Part shown: positions 8,269 to 16,214 of the stretch, one piece after another
How the letters are laid out: each line of letters opens with the position of its first letter
Position numbering within the stretch: the stretch's first letter is position 1
Origin: Polynucleobacter nymphae
Lineage (GTDB): Bacteria; Pseudomonadota; Gammaproteobacteria; Burkholderiales; Burkholderiaceae
Assembly: GCF_018882155.1 (NCBI RefSeq)
Contig: NZ_JACVPA010000001.1
Coordinates: forward strand, 1,302,001-1,366,000
Direction: 5' to 3'
DNA length: 64,000 nt
Made by a program: the position numbers and the translations under genes
Notes under the pieces: generated by a model
What the model saw: only the letters and a program-made list of their open reading frames with translations
Database searches by the model: none
Told to the model about the DNA's origin: nothing

Positions 8269-9168
8269 ATGGCTTCATATATGCAAAGGGTGATAGTGAA
8301 TAAAGAAACCAAAGGAATGCTGATCGGTTTTATTGGCATTTTGATTTTTAGTTTAACTTTGCCGGTAAGTAAAATTGCAGTTCTTAGCTTTGACCCATAC
8401 TTCATTGCATTTGGTCGAGCGACACTTGCAGGCATAGTGGCTTTGGCATATCTACTATTCAAAAAAGGGCGCATACCATCCAAGGCTGATTTTACTAAGT
8501 TTGTAGTAATTGCCTTAGGGGTAGTTTTCGGTTTTCCAATTTTTACTACTGTTGCCATGACTGAGGGCTCTTCATCCCACGGAGCAGTGATCCTAGGCAT
8601 GATGCCTTTGGCTACAACCGTTATTGGTGTTATTCGTTTTAAAGAAAGACCATCATTAGGATTTTGGCTAGTTTCTCTATTGGGCGCAGTCTTGGTAGTC
8701 GTTTATGCCCTGTTAAAGAACTTAGGAAGCTTTACTTACATAGACGGCTTATTGGTGCTCGGTGGCATTTGTGCCTGTGTCGGATATGTAGAGGGTGGCG
8801 AGCTTTCTAGGAAGATGAACCCACGGATAGTGATTTCTTGGGCGCTCGTAATTTCGCTTCCTGTCAATATTGTGATGAGCTATTTCACATTTGAGATGCA
8901 TTACCTTAATGCGAGCCTTATAGCTTGGACCAGCTTTATTTATTTAAGCCTATTCTCGATGTTTATTGGCTTCTTTTTTTGGTACGAAGGGCTTGCTATT
9001 GGCGGCATTGCGCGAGTGAGCCAAGTTCAGCTGATGCAACCATTTTGTACGCTTGTGGCGGCCAGTGTTTTGCTCGGGGATTCGCTCACAGTCATGAATT
9101 TAGTTTTCGCCTTCTTGGTAGTTTCCACCGTCATTCTAGGAAAAAGAATGTTGGTAAAGAGGACTTAA
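8269..9168 (+). CDS. DMT superfamily (EamA-type) transporter
   Basis: 299 residues with ten predicted transmembrane helices in two EamA repeats of five. The N-terminal MLIGFIGILIFSLTLPVSK and the second-repeat start GLLVLGGICACVGYVEGG are typical drug/metabolite transporter segments, as is the C-terminal SQVQLMQPFCTLVAA. The substrate is unknown. Internal ATG and GTG codons at 8281 and 8290 are alternative starts. It is followed by a hairpin shared with the convergent small gene. Confidence 0.85.
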   Translation: MASYMQRVIVNKETKGMLIGFIGILIFSLTLPVSKIAVLSFDPYFIAFGRATLAGIVALAYLLFKKGRIPSKADFTKFVVIALGVVFGFPIFTTVAMTEGSSSHGAVILGMMPLATTVIGVIRFKERPSLGFWLVSLLGAVLVVVYALLKNLGSFTYIDGLLVLGGICACVGYVEGGELSRKMNPRIVISWALVISLPVNIVMSYFTFEMHYLNASLIAWTSFIYLSLFSMFIGFFFWYEGLAIGGIARVSQVQLMQPFCTLVAASVLLGDSLTVMNLVFAFLVVSTVILGKRMLVKRT

Positions 9169-9190
9169 ATATTTTTGGCAGACAAGTAAA

Positions 9191-9212
9191 AAGCCCCGAA
9201 ATATCGGGGCTT
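9191..9212. terminator. terminator between the EamA gene and a small convergent gene
   Basis: AAGCCCCGA (9191-9199) and TCGGGGCTT (9204-9212) form a perfect 9-bp stem with an AATA loop. On the minus strand it is followed by TTTTTA, so it is a strong terminator for the 59-residue gene. The plus side has a weaker T tract. Confidence 0.88.
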
Positions 9213-9217
9213 AGTAT

Positions 9218-9397
9218 TTATGCAGCAACAGCATGTTTCTGTATCGCTCGCAAGATCTTGCTTTTTTCTTTTGGCTTAGTGCTAGCCTCCAGCAACTTAT
9301 TGAGCTGAGTAGCATTTAGTGGCCCAAGGCGCGGTTTACCTGTTTTGGTGAGCATGGGATCGTTTTTTCTGTTTCTTTGATTTTGGCCTGCAGCCAT
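9218..9397 (-). CDS. 59-residue basic protein, function unknown
   Basis: A short ORF from ATG (9397-9395) to TAA (9220-9218), encoding a highly basic, Lys/Asn/Gln-rich protein (begins MAAGQNQRNRKNDPM, ends IQKHAVAA). It has no signal peptide or membrane segment. The high charge suggests nucleic-acid or ribosome binding, but I recognise no family. A strong terminator immediately after the stop on the same strand supports it as a real gene. Confidence 0.6.
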   Translation of the reverse strand: MAAGQNQRNRKNDPMLTKTGKPRLGPLNATQLNKLLEASTKPKEKSKILRAIQKHAVAA

Positions 9398-9524
9398 GAG
9401 TTTTCCTAGACTAATGAAATGATGAATTCAAGAGGGATACTCAAGAGATCCCCCTATCTAGGGCGCACAATAGTGATCACAGTTCAGAATAACAGCTTAA
9501 AAGTCCAGGCGCTATGATTACGAC

Positions 9525-9656
9525 ATGATTAATCTTCCAAATATCATCTTCTCTCTAGCAATGGGCTTTCTGATGTCTTCTGCGATCACACTTGCAACCA
9601 CTTTTGTACGCGTTGGGCTCTCGGTAAATTTCTCTTCAATATGGCTAGAGGTTTGA
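9525..9656 (+). pseudogene. truncated DUF2798-like membrane protein
   Basis: 43 codons from the ATG at 9525. The sequence (IIFSLAMGFLMSSAITLATT, then VNFSSIWLEV) resembles the first helix and linker of DUF2798 proteins, which normally have two helices and about 70-80 residues. The frame stops at TGA (9654) just where the second helix should begin, and no other frame restores it. Probably a decayed fragment; a functional single-helix protein is possible but less likely. Confidence 0.45.
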
Positions 9657-9698
9657 TCGGTGGCCGATCTAGTGATCAAATAACAAGGAATCTTTTTT

Positions 9699-9944
9699 AT
9701 GAAGACTTACATTTCCGGGGCGTTGTGTTTAGCTCTATTAAGCGCTTGTGCAGCTGTGTATACGGACGCATCTGATGCAAATCACGTCACTTTTTTGAAT
9801 AGCAGCGGCGAGTCTATTGAGCAATTAAGCAAGAAGGCAAGCAACTATTGTGCGCAATACGGCAAGGTTGCTACTTTTAAAAGTACGGATACACCACTAG
9901 TGGCAGTTTTTGACTGTAAGCTGCCTCAGAGTAAAAGCAAATAA
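9699..9944 (+). CDS. small lipoprotein
   Basis: 81 residues with a lipoprotein signal peptide: hydrophobic stretch then lipobox LSAC, giving a lipidated Cys at residue 17. The mature part is short and polar with two further Cys (YCAQYG and FDCKL) that could form a disulphide. Function unknown. AAGGAATC upstream of the ATG is a plausible ribosome binding site. Its TAA directly abuts the stop codon of prfC on the opposite strand (0 bases between). Confidence 0.7.
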   Translation: MKTYISGALCLALLSACAAVYTDASDANHVTFLNSSGESIEQLSKKASNYCAQYGKVATFKSTDTPLVAVFDCKLPQSKSK

Positions 9945-11579
9945 TCAACCAGCTAAGTCTGATTGATAAATTAAGCCAGCATGTTCTCTGAGAGCGTGAA
10001 ACTGAATTGATTCCCAGCGCTGTTGAGCCACATCAAGCTCTGACTTATGAGATGCCAGGAAAACAGATGCCCCTACAACGTCTTCTGCCATCCGATGAAT
10101 ATTTTCTTGGGTAAATTTTTTCAAAGCAACAGGATCATCTGAGCTTACCCAGCGGGCTAAGTTATAGCGTGCTGGCAGCAAGCGCACTTCAGCGCCATAC
10201 TCCGTTTGTAGGCGATGACTCACGACCTCAAATTGCAGTTGACCAAAGGCTCCTAAGAGCATCGTGCCACCAGCCATAGGGCGGAAGACCTGAATAGCAC
10301 CCTCCTCGCCAAGTTGCATCAAGCCAGTTCGGAGTTGCTTAGATCGCATGGGATCTGCTGATTCAACCATGCGAAAAATTTCAGGAGCAAAAAATGGCAG
10401 GCCCGTAAATTGCAATTGCTCACCTTCAGTAAGCGTATCACCCAGGCGGAGTAAGCCATGGTTAGGCAGGCCAATAATGTCTCCCGGAAATGCCTCATCC
10501 AAAATATCGCGTCTTTGTGAAAGAAAAGACAATGCATTATTGGTGCGCACTTCTTTGTTATTACGACAGATCTTTAATTTCATGCCACGCTGAAAATGCC
10601 CTGAGCAGATGCGTAAAAATGCCACACGGTCACGATGTGCTGGGTCCATATTTGCTTGAATCTTAAAGACAACGGCAGAGAATTTATTTTCAGCAGGACT
10701 TACCTCGCGTTGCAGCGCTTTGCGTGATCCTGGTGATGGCGCAAGTTCAACTAGCGTATTCAAAATTTCTCGTACACCAAAATTATTAATCGCTGAGCCA
10801 AAGAATACGGGGGACTGGCGGCCCGCCAAGAAAGCTTCACGATCAAATGCTGGCATTGCTTCTTTAATAAGCGCTACTTCTGTCAAGGCGTTTTCTAAGT
10901 CAGTACCCAGGCGCTGTTTAAGTGCTAGGTCATTTACATCAACCACAGCATGTGAGTCTTCAGTAACGCGGTCTTCACCTGCTTTAAACATGCGCATGCG
11001 CATATTGGCGATATCAATGACCCCCGCAAAAGATTTGCCCATGCCTACTGGCCAGGTAAATGGAACAACTTCGATACCAAGGGCGGTTTCGATCTCGTCC
11101 ATTAATTCCATAGGGGGTTTCACTTCGCGATCCATCTTATTAATGAAAGTGACGATAGGTGTATTACGAGCGCGACACACCTCAAGCAAGCGTAAGGTTT
11201 GTGATTCGACACCATTCGCTGCATCAATCACCATCAAAGCAGAATCTACGGCTGTTAAAACGCGATAAGTATCTTCAGAGAAATCTTGATGGCCCGGAGT
11301 ATCGAGTAGATTGATGATGCAGTCGCGATATTCCATTTGCATCACGGAGCTAGCAACAGAGATTCCACGTTGTTTCTCAATCTCCATCCAGTCAGAGGTT
11401 GCGTGCCGGCTTGCTTTGCGGGCTTTAACGCTGCCAGCAATTTGAATTGCACCAGCATAAAGCAACAATTTCTCAGTGAGCGTTGTCTTGCCAGCATCGG
11501 GGTGAGAGATGATGGCAAAGCTACGACGTCGTAATACTTCTGAGCCCGGAGTGCTGGAGGTGGTGGTATCGATGGTAAT
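9945..11579 (-). CDS. prfC: peptide chain release factor 3, non-canonical start codon
   Basis: Translational GTPase RF3, which removes RF1/RF2 from the ribosome after peptide release. The P-loop (HPDAGKTT), the switch region (EKQRGISV), DTPGHQDF (G3) and NKMDRE (G4) are all present, and the length to residue 544 fits the family. The usual start cannot be found. Between an in-frame TAG (11600-11598) and the P-loop there is no ATG, GTG, TTG or CTG. The likely start is the ATT at 11579 (ITIDTTTSSTPGSEVLRRRSF...), in the style of AUU-started infC. The first TTG, at 11468, lies after the P-loop and would give a dead protein. A TATAAT at 11614-11609 fits a short leader. Confidence 0.85.
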   Translation of the reverse strand: MTIDTTTSSTPGSEVLRRRSFAIISHPDAGKTTLTEKLLLYAGAIQIAGSVKARKASRHATSDWMEIEKQRGISVASSVMQMEYRDCIINLLDTPGHQDFSEDTYRVLTAVDSALMVIDAANGVESQTLRLLEVCRARNTPIVTFINKMDREVKPPMELMDEIETALGIEVVPFTWPVGMGKSFAGVIDIANMRMRMFKAGEDRVTEDSHAVVDVNDLALKQRLGTDLENALTEVALIKEAMPAFDREAFLAGRQSPVFFGSAINNFGVREILNTLVELAPSPGSRKALQREVSPAENKFSAVVFKIQANMDPAHRDRVAFLRICSGHFQRGMKLKICRNNKEVRTNNALSFLSQRRDILDEAFPGDIIGLPNHGLLRLGDTLTEGEQLQFTGLPFFAPEIFRMVESADPMRSKQLRTGLMQLGEEGAIQVFRPMAGGTMLLGAFGQLQFEVVSHRLQTEYGAEVRLLPARYNLARWVSSDDPVALKKFTQENIHRMAEDVVGASVFLASHKSELDVAQQRWESIQFHALREHAGLIYQSDLAG

Positions 11580-11608
11580 TCTGCGCTTATTAATCTAGTT
11601 TGGACGCA

Positions 11609-11614
11609 ATTATA
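11609..11614 (-). promoter_or_regulatory. candidate -10 box of prfC
   Basis: A perfect TATAAT on the minus strand, about 30 bases upstream of the proposed ATT start at 11579. No convincing -35 hexamer is seen at 17 bases. If used, transcription would begin near 11602, leaving only the ATT/ATC codons as possible starts before the P-loop. Confidence 0.4.
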
Positions 11615-11629
11615 AGCGGGTGAGCTTAC

Positions 11630-12385
11630 TTAGAATTGCTCTTCTGGCCTTACAAATCGCCATTGTCCCGGTGGCAGCGGGCCCAGTGAAATTCGACCGA
11701 TTCTGACGCGTTTAAGTCCAATGACCTTGAGTCCAACCATTTCACACATTCTACGAATCTGACGCTTACGTCCCTCGCGCAATACAAAGCGGAGTTGGTC
11801 TTCATTTTGCCAACTCACCTGTGCTGGCTTTAGTACGACTCCATCTAAAGATAGACCATGTTTAAGGCGATCTAAATCTTCGAAAGACAGAGCCCCTTCA
11901 ACACGGACTAAATATTCTTTTTCAATTGGGCTATTTTCGCCAATCAATAATTTAGCGATTCGACCATCTTGGGTGAGTACCAGCAGCCCAGTAGAGTCAA
12001 TATCAAGTCTGCCTGCAGGAGCCAAGCCTTTAGTATTAAAGCGGGGGTTGCGACCCTTATCAAGCGGGCTACCAAAGTAGTTATCAGGCGTGATCAATGA
12101 GGCAGCCGGCTGATATTCTTGCTCATCATCGAAGTGTGAGATGAAGCCAACGGGTTTATTCAGGATTACCGTAATACGAGAAGCCTGCTGGACTTTGGCT
12201 CCAGACTGCAATTCAATTTTTTGATGTCGATAAGCGCGAACGCCAAGCTCGTTGACCACCTCTCCATCTACTGTGACTAAGCCTTGCTCAATATAGGCGT
12301 CTGCTTCACGACGTGAACATAGCCCCAACTCAGACAACAGTTTCGAAACGCGTACTTTATCTTCCATGCCCATATTATCGGGCAA
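11630..12385 (-). CDS. rRNA pseudouridine synthase, RluB/RluF-like (RsuA family)
   Basis: 251 residues. An N-terminal S4 RNA-binding domain (about 10-70, with SRREADAYIEQG) precedes the RsuA-type catalytic domain. The catalytic Asp is Asp128 in GRLDIDSTG, and the C-terminal REGRKRQIRRMCE motif is clear. Sequence around IEKEYLVRVEG and the length suggest a 23S rRNA uridine modifier of the RluF type, but RluB cannot be excluded. It begins 33 bases after the upstream acyltransferase gene. ATGs at 12373 and 12367 are alternative starts. Confidence 0.85.
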   Translation of the reverse strand: MPDNMGMEDKVRVSKLLSELGLCSRREADAYIEQGLVTVDGEVVNELGVRAYRHQKIELQSGAKVQQASRITVILNKPVGFISHFDDEQEYQPAASLITPDNYFGSPLDKGRNPRFNTKGLAPAGRLDIDSTGLLVLTQDGRIAKLLIGENSPIEKEYLVRVEGALSFEDLDRLKHGLSLDGVVLKPAQVSWQNEDQLRFVLREGRKRQIRRMCEMVGLKVIGLKRVRIGRISLGPLPPGQWRFVRPEEQF

Positions 12386-12418
12386 TTGCCCGAATTAGAC
12401 GTTATTGCCAATCTTTCT

Positions 12419-13318
12419 TTAGGTGGAAGACTTATAAGGGTTGGTTTTGTTTCCAGGACGATTTTTAAAGCGCTTATGGACCCAATAGTATTCGGCTGGG
12501 CGAAGAAGAATTTCTTTTTCAAAGCATTGGTTTAAGCGAGCAGTATCTGTTTTGGGATCGGGTCCGGGGAAGTCTTTTAGGGGCTCGCTGATTTCACAAA
12601 GGTAGCCAGATTCATCCGCTTTTAAAGTGGTAGTCATCATGCAAACATCGGCCCCGGTAATCTTGGCCAGGCGCGACACAGTAGTAATGGTATTAGTTTC
12701 AATCCCAAAGAAGGGAACAAACTCAGAATCTTTTGTGCCTAGATCAATATCTGGAGCAATGATAATGAAGTCACCATTACGAATCTCTCGGATGATTTCT
12801 TTTGAATTTCCTTGACGATCAATTGAGTTTCCGCCAAAGCGATTACGCCATTCAATAATTTTTTGGTTGAAGAAGGGATTTTTCATCCTCTGAAAAAATC
12901 CTGAAGTGCGAGGCCAGTGCCGCTCTTTTGCAAGCGCACTCAAAATAATGCTGCCTTCAATCCCAGTGAAATGCATATTCACCAAAATGCGCGGCTTTCT
13001 GCTCGCCAGATCAACGGCAGATTTTACTTCGATCATGTCACCTAACTGTTTCCTACTGCCTAACCAGATAATGCTTTTCTCAACTAGGCTCCGACCAAGT
13101 AAGCGCCAGTGTTGCTTATACAGAAGATCAATTTCAGTTGTATTTAATTTGGGGAAACACAAATGCAAGTTTGTTTTTACAACCTGATTTCGGTCTCCGG
13201 GAATGCGTGCAGCGATATAGCCTAAGCCATAGCCAATCGACACTAAAAGCCGATAGGGCAGAATAGAAAGGAGCTGAAGAAAAGCAACTACTGCTTGATT
13301 AGCAAAGGATTTGAGCAA
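12419..13318 (-). CDS. LpxL/HtrB-like lipid A acyltransferase (paralogue 1)
   Basis: 299 residues: an N-terminal membrane anchor (about 8-36) and a lysophospholipid/lipid A acyltransferase domain with the HxxxxE catalytic pair His116-Glu121 (MHFTGIE). Other conserved family blocks are NPFFNQ and WVHKRF. It probably adds a secondary acyl chain to lipid A at the inner membrane. It is closely similar along its whole length to the gene at 35530-36429, down to shared stretches such as KNPFFNQK and [10 protein letters not shown], so the two are paralogues. Carbonic anhydrase lies 8 bases upstream. Confidence 0.85.
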   Translation of the reverse strand: MLKSFANQAVVAFLQLLSILPYRLLVSIGYGLGYIAARIPGDRNQVVKTNLHLCFPKLNTTEIDLLYKQHWRLLGRSLVEKSIIWLGSRKQLGDMIEVKSAVDLASRKPRILVNMHFTGIEGSIILSALAKERHWPRTSGFFQRMKNPFFNQKIIEWRNRFGGNSIDRQGNSKEIIREIRNGDFIIIAPDIDLGTKDSEFVPFFGIETNTITTVSRLAKITGADVCMMTTTLKADESGYLCEISEPLKDFPGPDPKTDTARLNQCFEKEILLRPAEYYWVHKRFKNRPGNKTNPYKSST

Positions 13319-13325
13319 ATGCGAT

Positions 13326-13991
13326 TTACTCAGTGTCGTAACGAGTTAAGGTTTTTTTATAACGCATTTCCATCTCTTCGATTGAGCTACAGGACATTCC
13401 TAAATCTTTTACGATCCCTGTATCAAGACGGTATGCCCAGCCATGTACTGTCAGATCTTGGTCGCGAAGCCAAGCATCTTGAACAATGGTGGTCTCACAC
13501 ACATTGACAACCTGCTCAATCACATTTAATTCGCATAAACGATCTTGGCGCTTCGGTGTGGGTAAAACTTCCCCTAAATAGCGCTCATGTTTTTGGTGAA
13601 CATCTTTAACGTGACGCAACCAATTATCAGCAAGGCCTACACGGCGATCGCTTAATGCAGCATGTACACCCGCACAACCATAATGTCCAACCACGATGAT
13701 GTGTTTTACTTTCAGTAAGTCAGTCGCAAACTGAATCACAGATAAACAATTTAAGTCAGTATGTACAACAACGTTAGCCACATTGCGGTGAACAAATAGC
13801 TCACCTGGTAACAAGTCAACAATTTCATTGGCAGGTACGCGACTATCGGAGCAGCCAATCCAGAGGTATTCTGGGGCTTGTTGATTCACTAAGCGCTTAA
13901 AGAAATCAGGATCTTTGGCGATCATGCCTTCAGCCCAGTTGCGATTGCTTGCAAAAAGGTGGTCTAGCGTTTTGGAGCTCTTCATAATCAT
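13326..13991 (-). CDS. can: beta-class carbonic anhydrase
   Basis: 221 residues, aligning throughout with E. coli Can. Zinc ligands are Cys47, His103 and Cys106, with the Asp49-Arg51 dyad in CSDSRVP. LFVHRNVAN and HTDLNCLSV are diagnostic. It interconverts carbon dioxide and bicarbonate in the cytoplasm. Start may be the ATG at 13991 or two codons later. The gene is divergent from a DUF167 gene 22 bases away, so their promoters must overlap. Confidence 0.95.
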   Translation of the reverse strand: MIMKSSKTLDHLFASNRNWAEGMIAKDPDFFKRLVNQQAPEYLWIGCSDSRVPANEIVDLLPGELFVHRNVANVVVHTDLNCLSVIQFATDLLKVKHIIVVGHYGCAGVHAALSDRRVGLADNWLRHVKDVHQKHERYLGEVLPTPKRQDRLCELNVIEQVVNVCETTIVQDAWLRDQDLTVHGWAYRLDTGIVKDLGMSCSSIEEMEMRYKKTLTRYDTE

Positions 13992-14013
13992 GGTTTAAGT
14001 TTAAAGTACTTTA

Positions 14014-14310
14014 ATGACACCTATTTGGTTAAAACAAACCCCCAACGGAATTACGTTAAATCTACATTGCCAGCCAGGCGCAAAGATCACCAAAGTGGTA
14101 GGCTTGCATGATGGTTGTCTTAAGATTTCCCTGCAGGCGCCTGCCATAGAAAATAAGGCCAATGAGCTGTTATTGGCTTGGCTTTCGAAGCAATTAAAAG
14201 TCCCCCAAAAACAGATTCAGTTCATTTCTGGGCAAAACACCAGGCATAAGAGGGTTGAAGTCTGGGGGCCTATTAGCCTTGAGCAAATTATTCAGGCTCT
14301 CAAACCCTAA
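14014..14310 (+). CDS. DUF167 (YggU/UPF0235) family protein
   Basis: 98 residues with the full UPF0235 pattern: HCQPGAKITKVVG near the start, LKISLQAPAIENKANELLLAWLSK in the middle and VQFISGQNTRHKRVEV-type ending. Small soluble alpha/beta fold; function not established in the family. Its stop is one base from the stop of the convergent LpxO-like gene. Confidence 0.9.
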   Translation: MTPIWLKQTPNGITLNLHCQPGAKITKVVGLHDGCLKISLQAPAIENKANELLLAWLSKQLKVPQKQIQFISGQNTRHKRVEVWGPISLEQIIQALKP

Positions 14311-14311
14311 A

Positions 14312-15214
14312 TTACCAGAAGATTGCCCACAAAATTCCCAAAATTAAGACCCATTTGCTGACGTAATAAACGCTGCGGTGTTTGGCTTTCAGTTTTTTAG
14401 CTTGGGCCCTGAGCTGGTAAAAGTATTTAAATACGACATTCACAAAGCCAACTTTTTCACCTTCAACGTTTTGAGACGCTGCAGCACTCATAACGTGGCG
14501 ACCGAACCAGCGATTGATCCATTGCATTACTTTTGTATAAACAGGCCGCTCAACATCGCAAAATAGGACAATGCGTTGATGATCGGTTTCATTGGCAGCA
14601 AAGTGAATATAGGTTTCATCAAACATGACAGGTTCGCCATCTTTCCAAAAATAACGCTCGCCATCAACCTCAATAAAGCACTTAGGATCATTTGGAGTCA
14701 CGAGGCCAATGTGATAGCGTAGGGATCCCGCATAGGGGTCACGGTGACGTACTAGAGTCGCGCCGGGGGGTAGGGATGCGAACATAGCTGCTTTGACGGA
14801 GGGGATGGATTTAAGCAGTGCCACTGTTTTAGGGCAGCTGGCCTGAGCGGAAGGTAGATCTTTGCCGTACCAGTAGAGGTGAAAACGCTTCCAACCCGTT
14901 CTAAAGAAGGAATTAAACCCAATATCGTTATAGCCTGTTGCTACAGCAATAGCACCGTCTGCATTTAATGAAAGCGCCTCTTGGCGGATGATTTCCCAAT
15001 TATCTTGCAAAGGCTTCATTTCGGGAAATTGGCTTACTGGAATAAAAGCAGTCGCTTTTACTTTAGAAAATAAATATAAAAGTGTATTAATGGGGGCTAA
15101 AAGTACTTGATAGTCCATTAGTGATCTCACCAATCCAAAGCGGACCCTACCTCTGAAATAAACATAAAGAGCTGAGGCTACAAAAATAAAAAAGATGATG
15201 TGACGAATTTGCAT
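14312..15214 (-). CDS. aspartyl/asparaginyl beta-hydroxylase domain protein, LpxO-like
   Basis: 300 residues from the ATG at 15214. An N-terminal transmembrane helix and a C-terminal one (YVSKWVLILGILWAIFW) flank an Fe(II)/2-oxoglutarate dioxygenase domain. Iron-binding residues are seen in LVRHRDPYAG (His and Asp) and later in FDETYIHFAAN (His), and DHQRIVLFCDVERP matches the family. LpxO hydroxylates the secondary acyl chain of lipid A at the 2 position, which fits a genome with several LpxL-like acyltransferases, but the assignment rests on similarity only. A TTG at 15226 could add four residues. Confidence 0.8.
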   Translation of the reverse strand: MQIRHIIFFIFVASALYVYFRGRVRFGLVRSLMDYQVLLAPINTLLYLFSKVKATAFIPVSQFPEMKPLQDNWEIIRQEALSLNADGAIAVATGYNDIGFNSFFRTGWKRFHLYWYGKDLPSAQASCPKTVALLKSIPSVKAAMFASLPPGATLVRHRDPYAGSLRYHIGLVTPNDPKCFIEVDGERYFWKDGEPVMFDETYIHFAANETDHQRIVLFCDVERPVYTKVMQWINRWFGRHVMSAAASQNVEGEKVGFVNVVFKYFYQLRAQAKKLKAKHRSVYYVSKWVLILGILWAIFW

Positions 15215-15366
15215 GGAACTTGCCAATGTAAGGTGACTACTAACATTTTAATTTGTCTGCAGGCCCTTGATAGACTATTTCTTACTCAGAGATACACATA
15301 TACTTAGTCAAGATAGGTTTGGGTGCCCAGTTAGGGTTTATGTGGACATAGATCAAGGATGATCGT

Positions 15367-15732
15367 ATGAATGGGTTTATAAAATGGCTCTTAAGCCTTG
15401 TTTTAATTGGGTTAGTGGGTATTTCAGCATATACCTGGATCATGCTTAATTGGAGCTATGGGAACGGCGAACGAGCTGGATATGTACAAAAATTCTCCAA
15501 TCGTGGCTATATTTGCAAAACCTGGGAGGGAGAAATGGCGATGGTTTCGATGCCTGGAACGATGTCTGAAAAATTCCTCTTTACGGTGCGTGATGATGCT
15601 GTGGCGCAAAAAATAAATGCTAATTTAGGCAAAAAAGTAGCCCTAAAATATGATCAGCACATTGGTTTACCAACAAGCTGTTTTGGGGATACTGAATATT
15701 TTGTTTCCGATATAGTCGTTTTAGCTGACTAA
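15367..15732 (+). CDS. membrane-anchored protein of unknown function
   Basis: 121 residues: one N-terminal transmembrane helix or uncleaved signal (about 6-27, KWLLSLVLIGLVGISAYTW) and a small extracytoplasmic beta-rich domain with two Cys that could pair (YICKTW and PTSCFG). The pattern GYVQKFSNRGYICKTWEGE recurs in hypothetical proteins of related bacteria as far as I recall, but no function is known. AAGGA lies 7 bases before the ATG. It stands alone upstream of HU. Confidence 0.65.
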   Translation: MNGFIKWLLSLVLIGLVGISAYTWIMLNWSYGNGERAGYVQKFSNRGYICKTWEGEMAMVSMPGTMSEKFLFTVRDDAVAQKINANLGKKVALKYDQHIGLPTSCFGDTEYFVSDIVVLAD

Positions 15733-15844
15733 TTTGTAGTGGTTGTAAAAATTAATGTAGCGCAGCTTTATTTTTGTAATTTTTTGTGGTTAAAATCATG
15801 TAAGCGTAATGTGCGCTGACATCAATATCTATAAGGAGCTTCAC

Positions 15845-16129
15845 TTGAACAAAGCCGAACTAATCGCAGCAATTGCTGACGACGCCGAGATCTCTAAAGC
15901 AAAAGCTGAATTTGCATTGAATTCTGCTATCGACACAATCATCAAAGCTGTTACTAAAGGCGACTCAGTACAACTGATCGGTTTCGGGACATTCTCATCT
16001 GGCAAGCGTGCTGCACGTATGGGCCGCAATCCAAAAACTGGTGAGCCACTCAAAATCGCCGCCGCTAAAACTGTTAAGTTTTCTGCTGGTAAAGCATTTA
16101 AAGATTCAGTTAACAAGCGTAAGAAGTAA
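15845..16129 (+). CDS. hupB: HU-beta-type histone-like DNA-binding protein
   Basis: 94 residues from a TTG at 15845; AAGGAG 8 bases upstream and the family N-terminus (NKAELI) fix this start, although the frame is open further upstream. The signature [21 protein letters not shown], the DNA-binding arm, is present and the length matches HU. It bends and compacts DNA as a dimer. A perfect terminator follows at 16147. Some related bacteria have several HU paralogues, so HupA versus HupB is not settled. Confidence 0.93.
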   Translation: MNKAELIAAIADDAEISKAKAEFALNSAIDTIIKAVTKGDSVQLIGFGTFSSGKRAARMGRNPKTGEPLKIAAAKTVKFSAGKAFKDSVNKRKK

Positions 16130-16146
16130 TTCTTTCTTTGTTGATC

Positions 16147-16173
16147 AAAAAGCCCGGCATGCCGGGCTTTTTT
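16147..16173. terminator. terminator after hupB
   Basis: AAAAGCCCGGC and GCCGGGCTTTT form an 11-bp stem around a two-base centre, followed by a run of T. It also faces the end of the convergent rodA gene and could act for both. Confidence 0.92.
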
Positions 16174-16214
16174 ATTACCTCAAGAATTTGAAGAATTTCA
16201 GAATCTGTTATGAA

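Noticed and set aside
10720..11268. 182-codon ORF on the plus strand inside prfC
   Set aside because: Shadow of a conserved gene on the other strand; its composition (Ser/Arg/Ile-rich, no domain) follows from prfC codons.
11468..11468. TTG at 11468 as the start of prfC
   Set aside because: It lies after the P-loop HPDAGKTT, so the product could not bind GTP; the conserved N-terminal residues upstream are clearly encoded.
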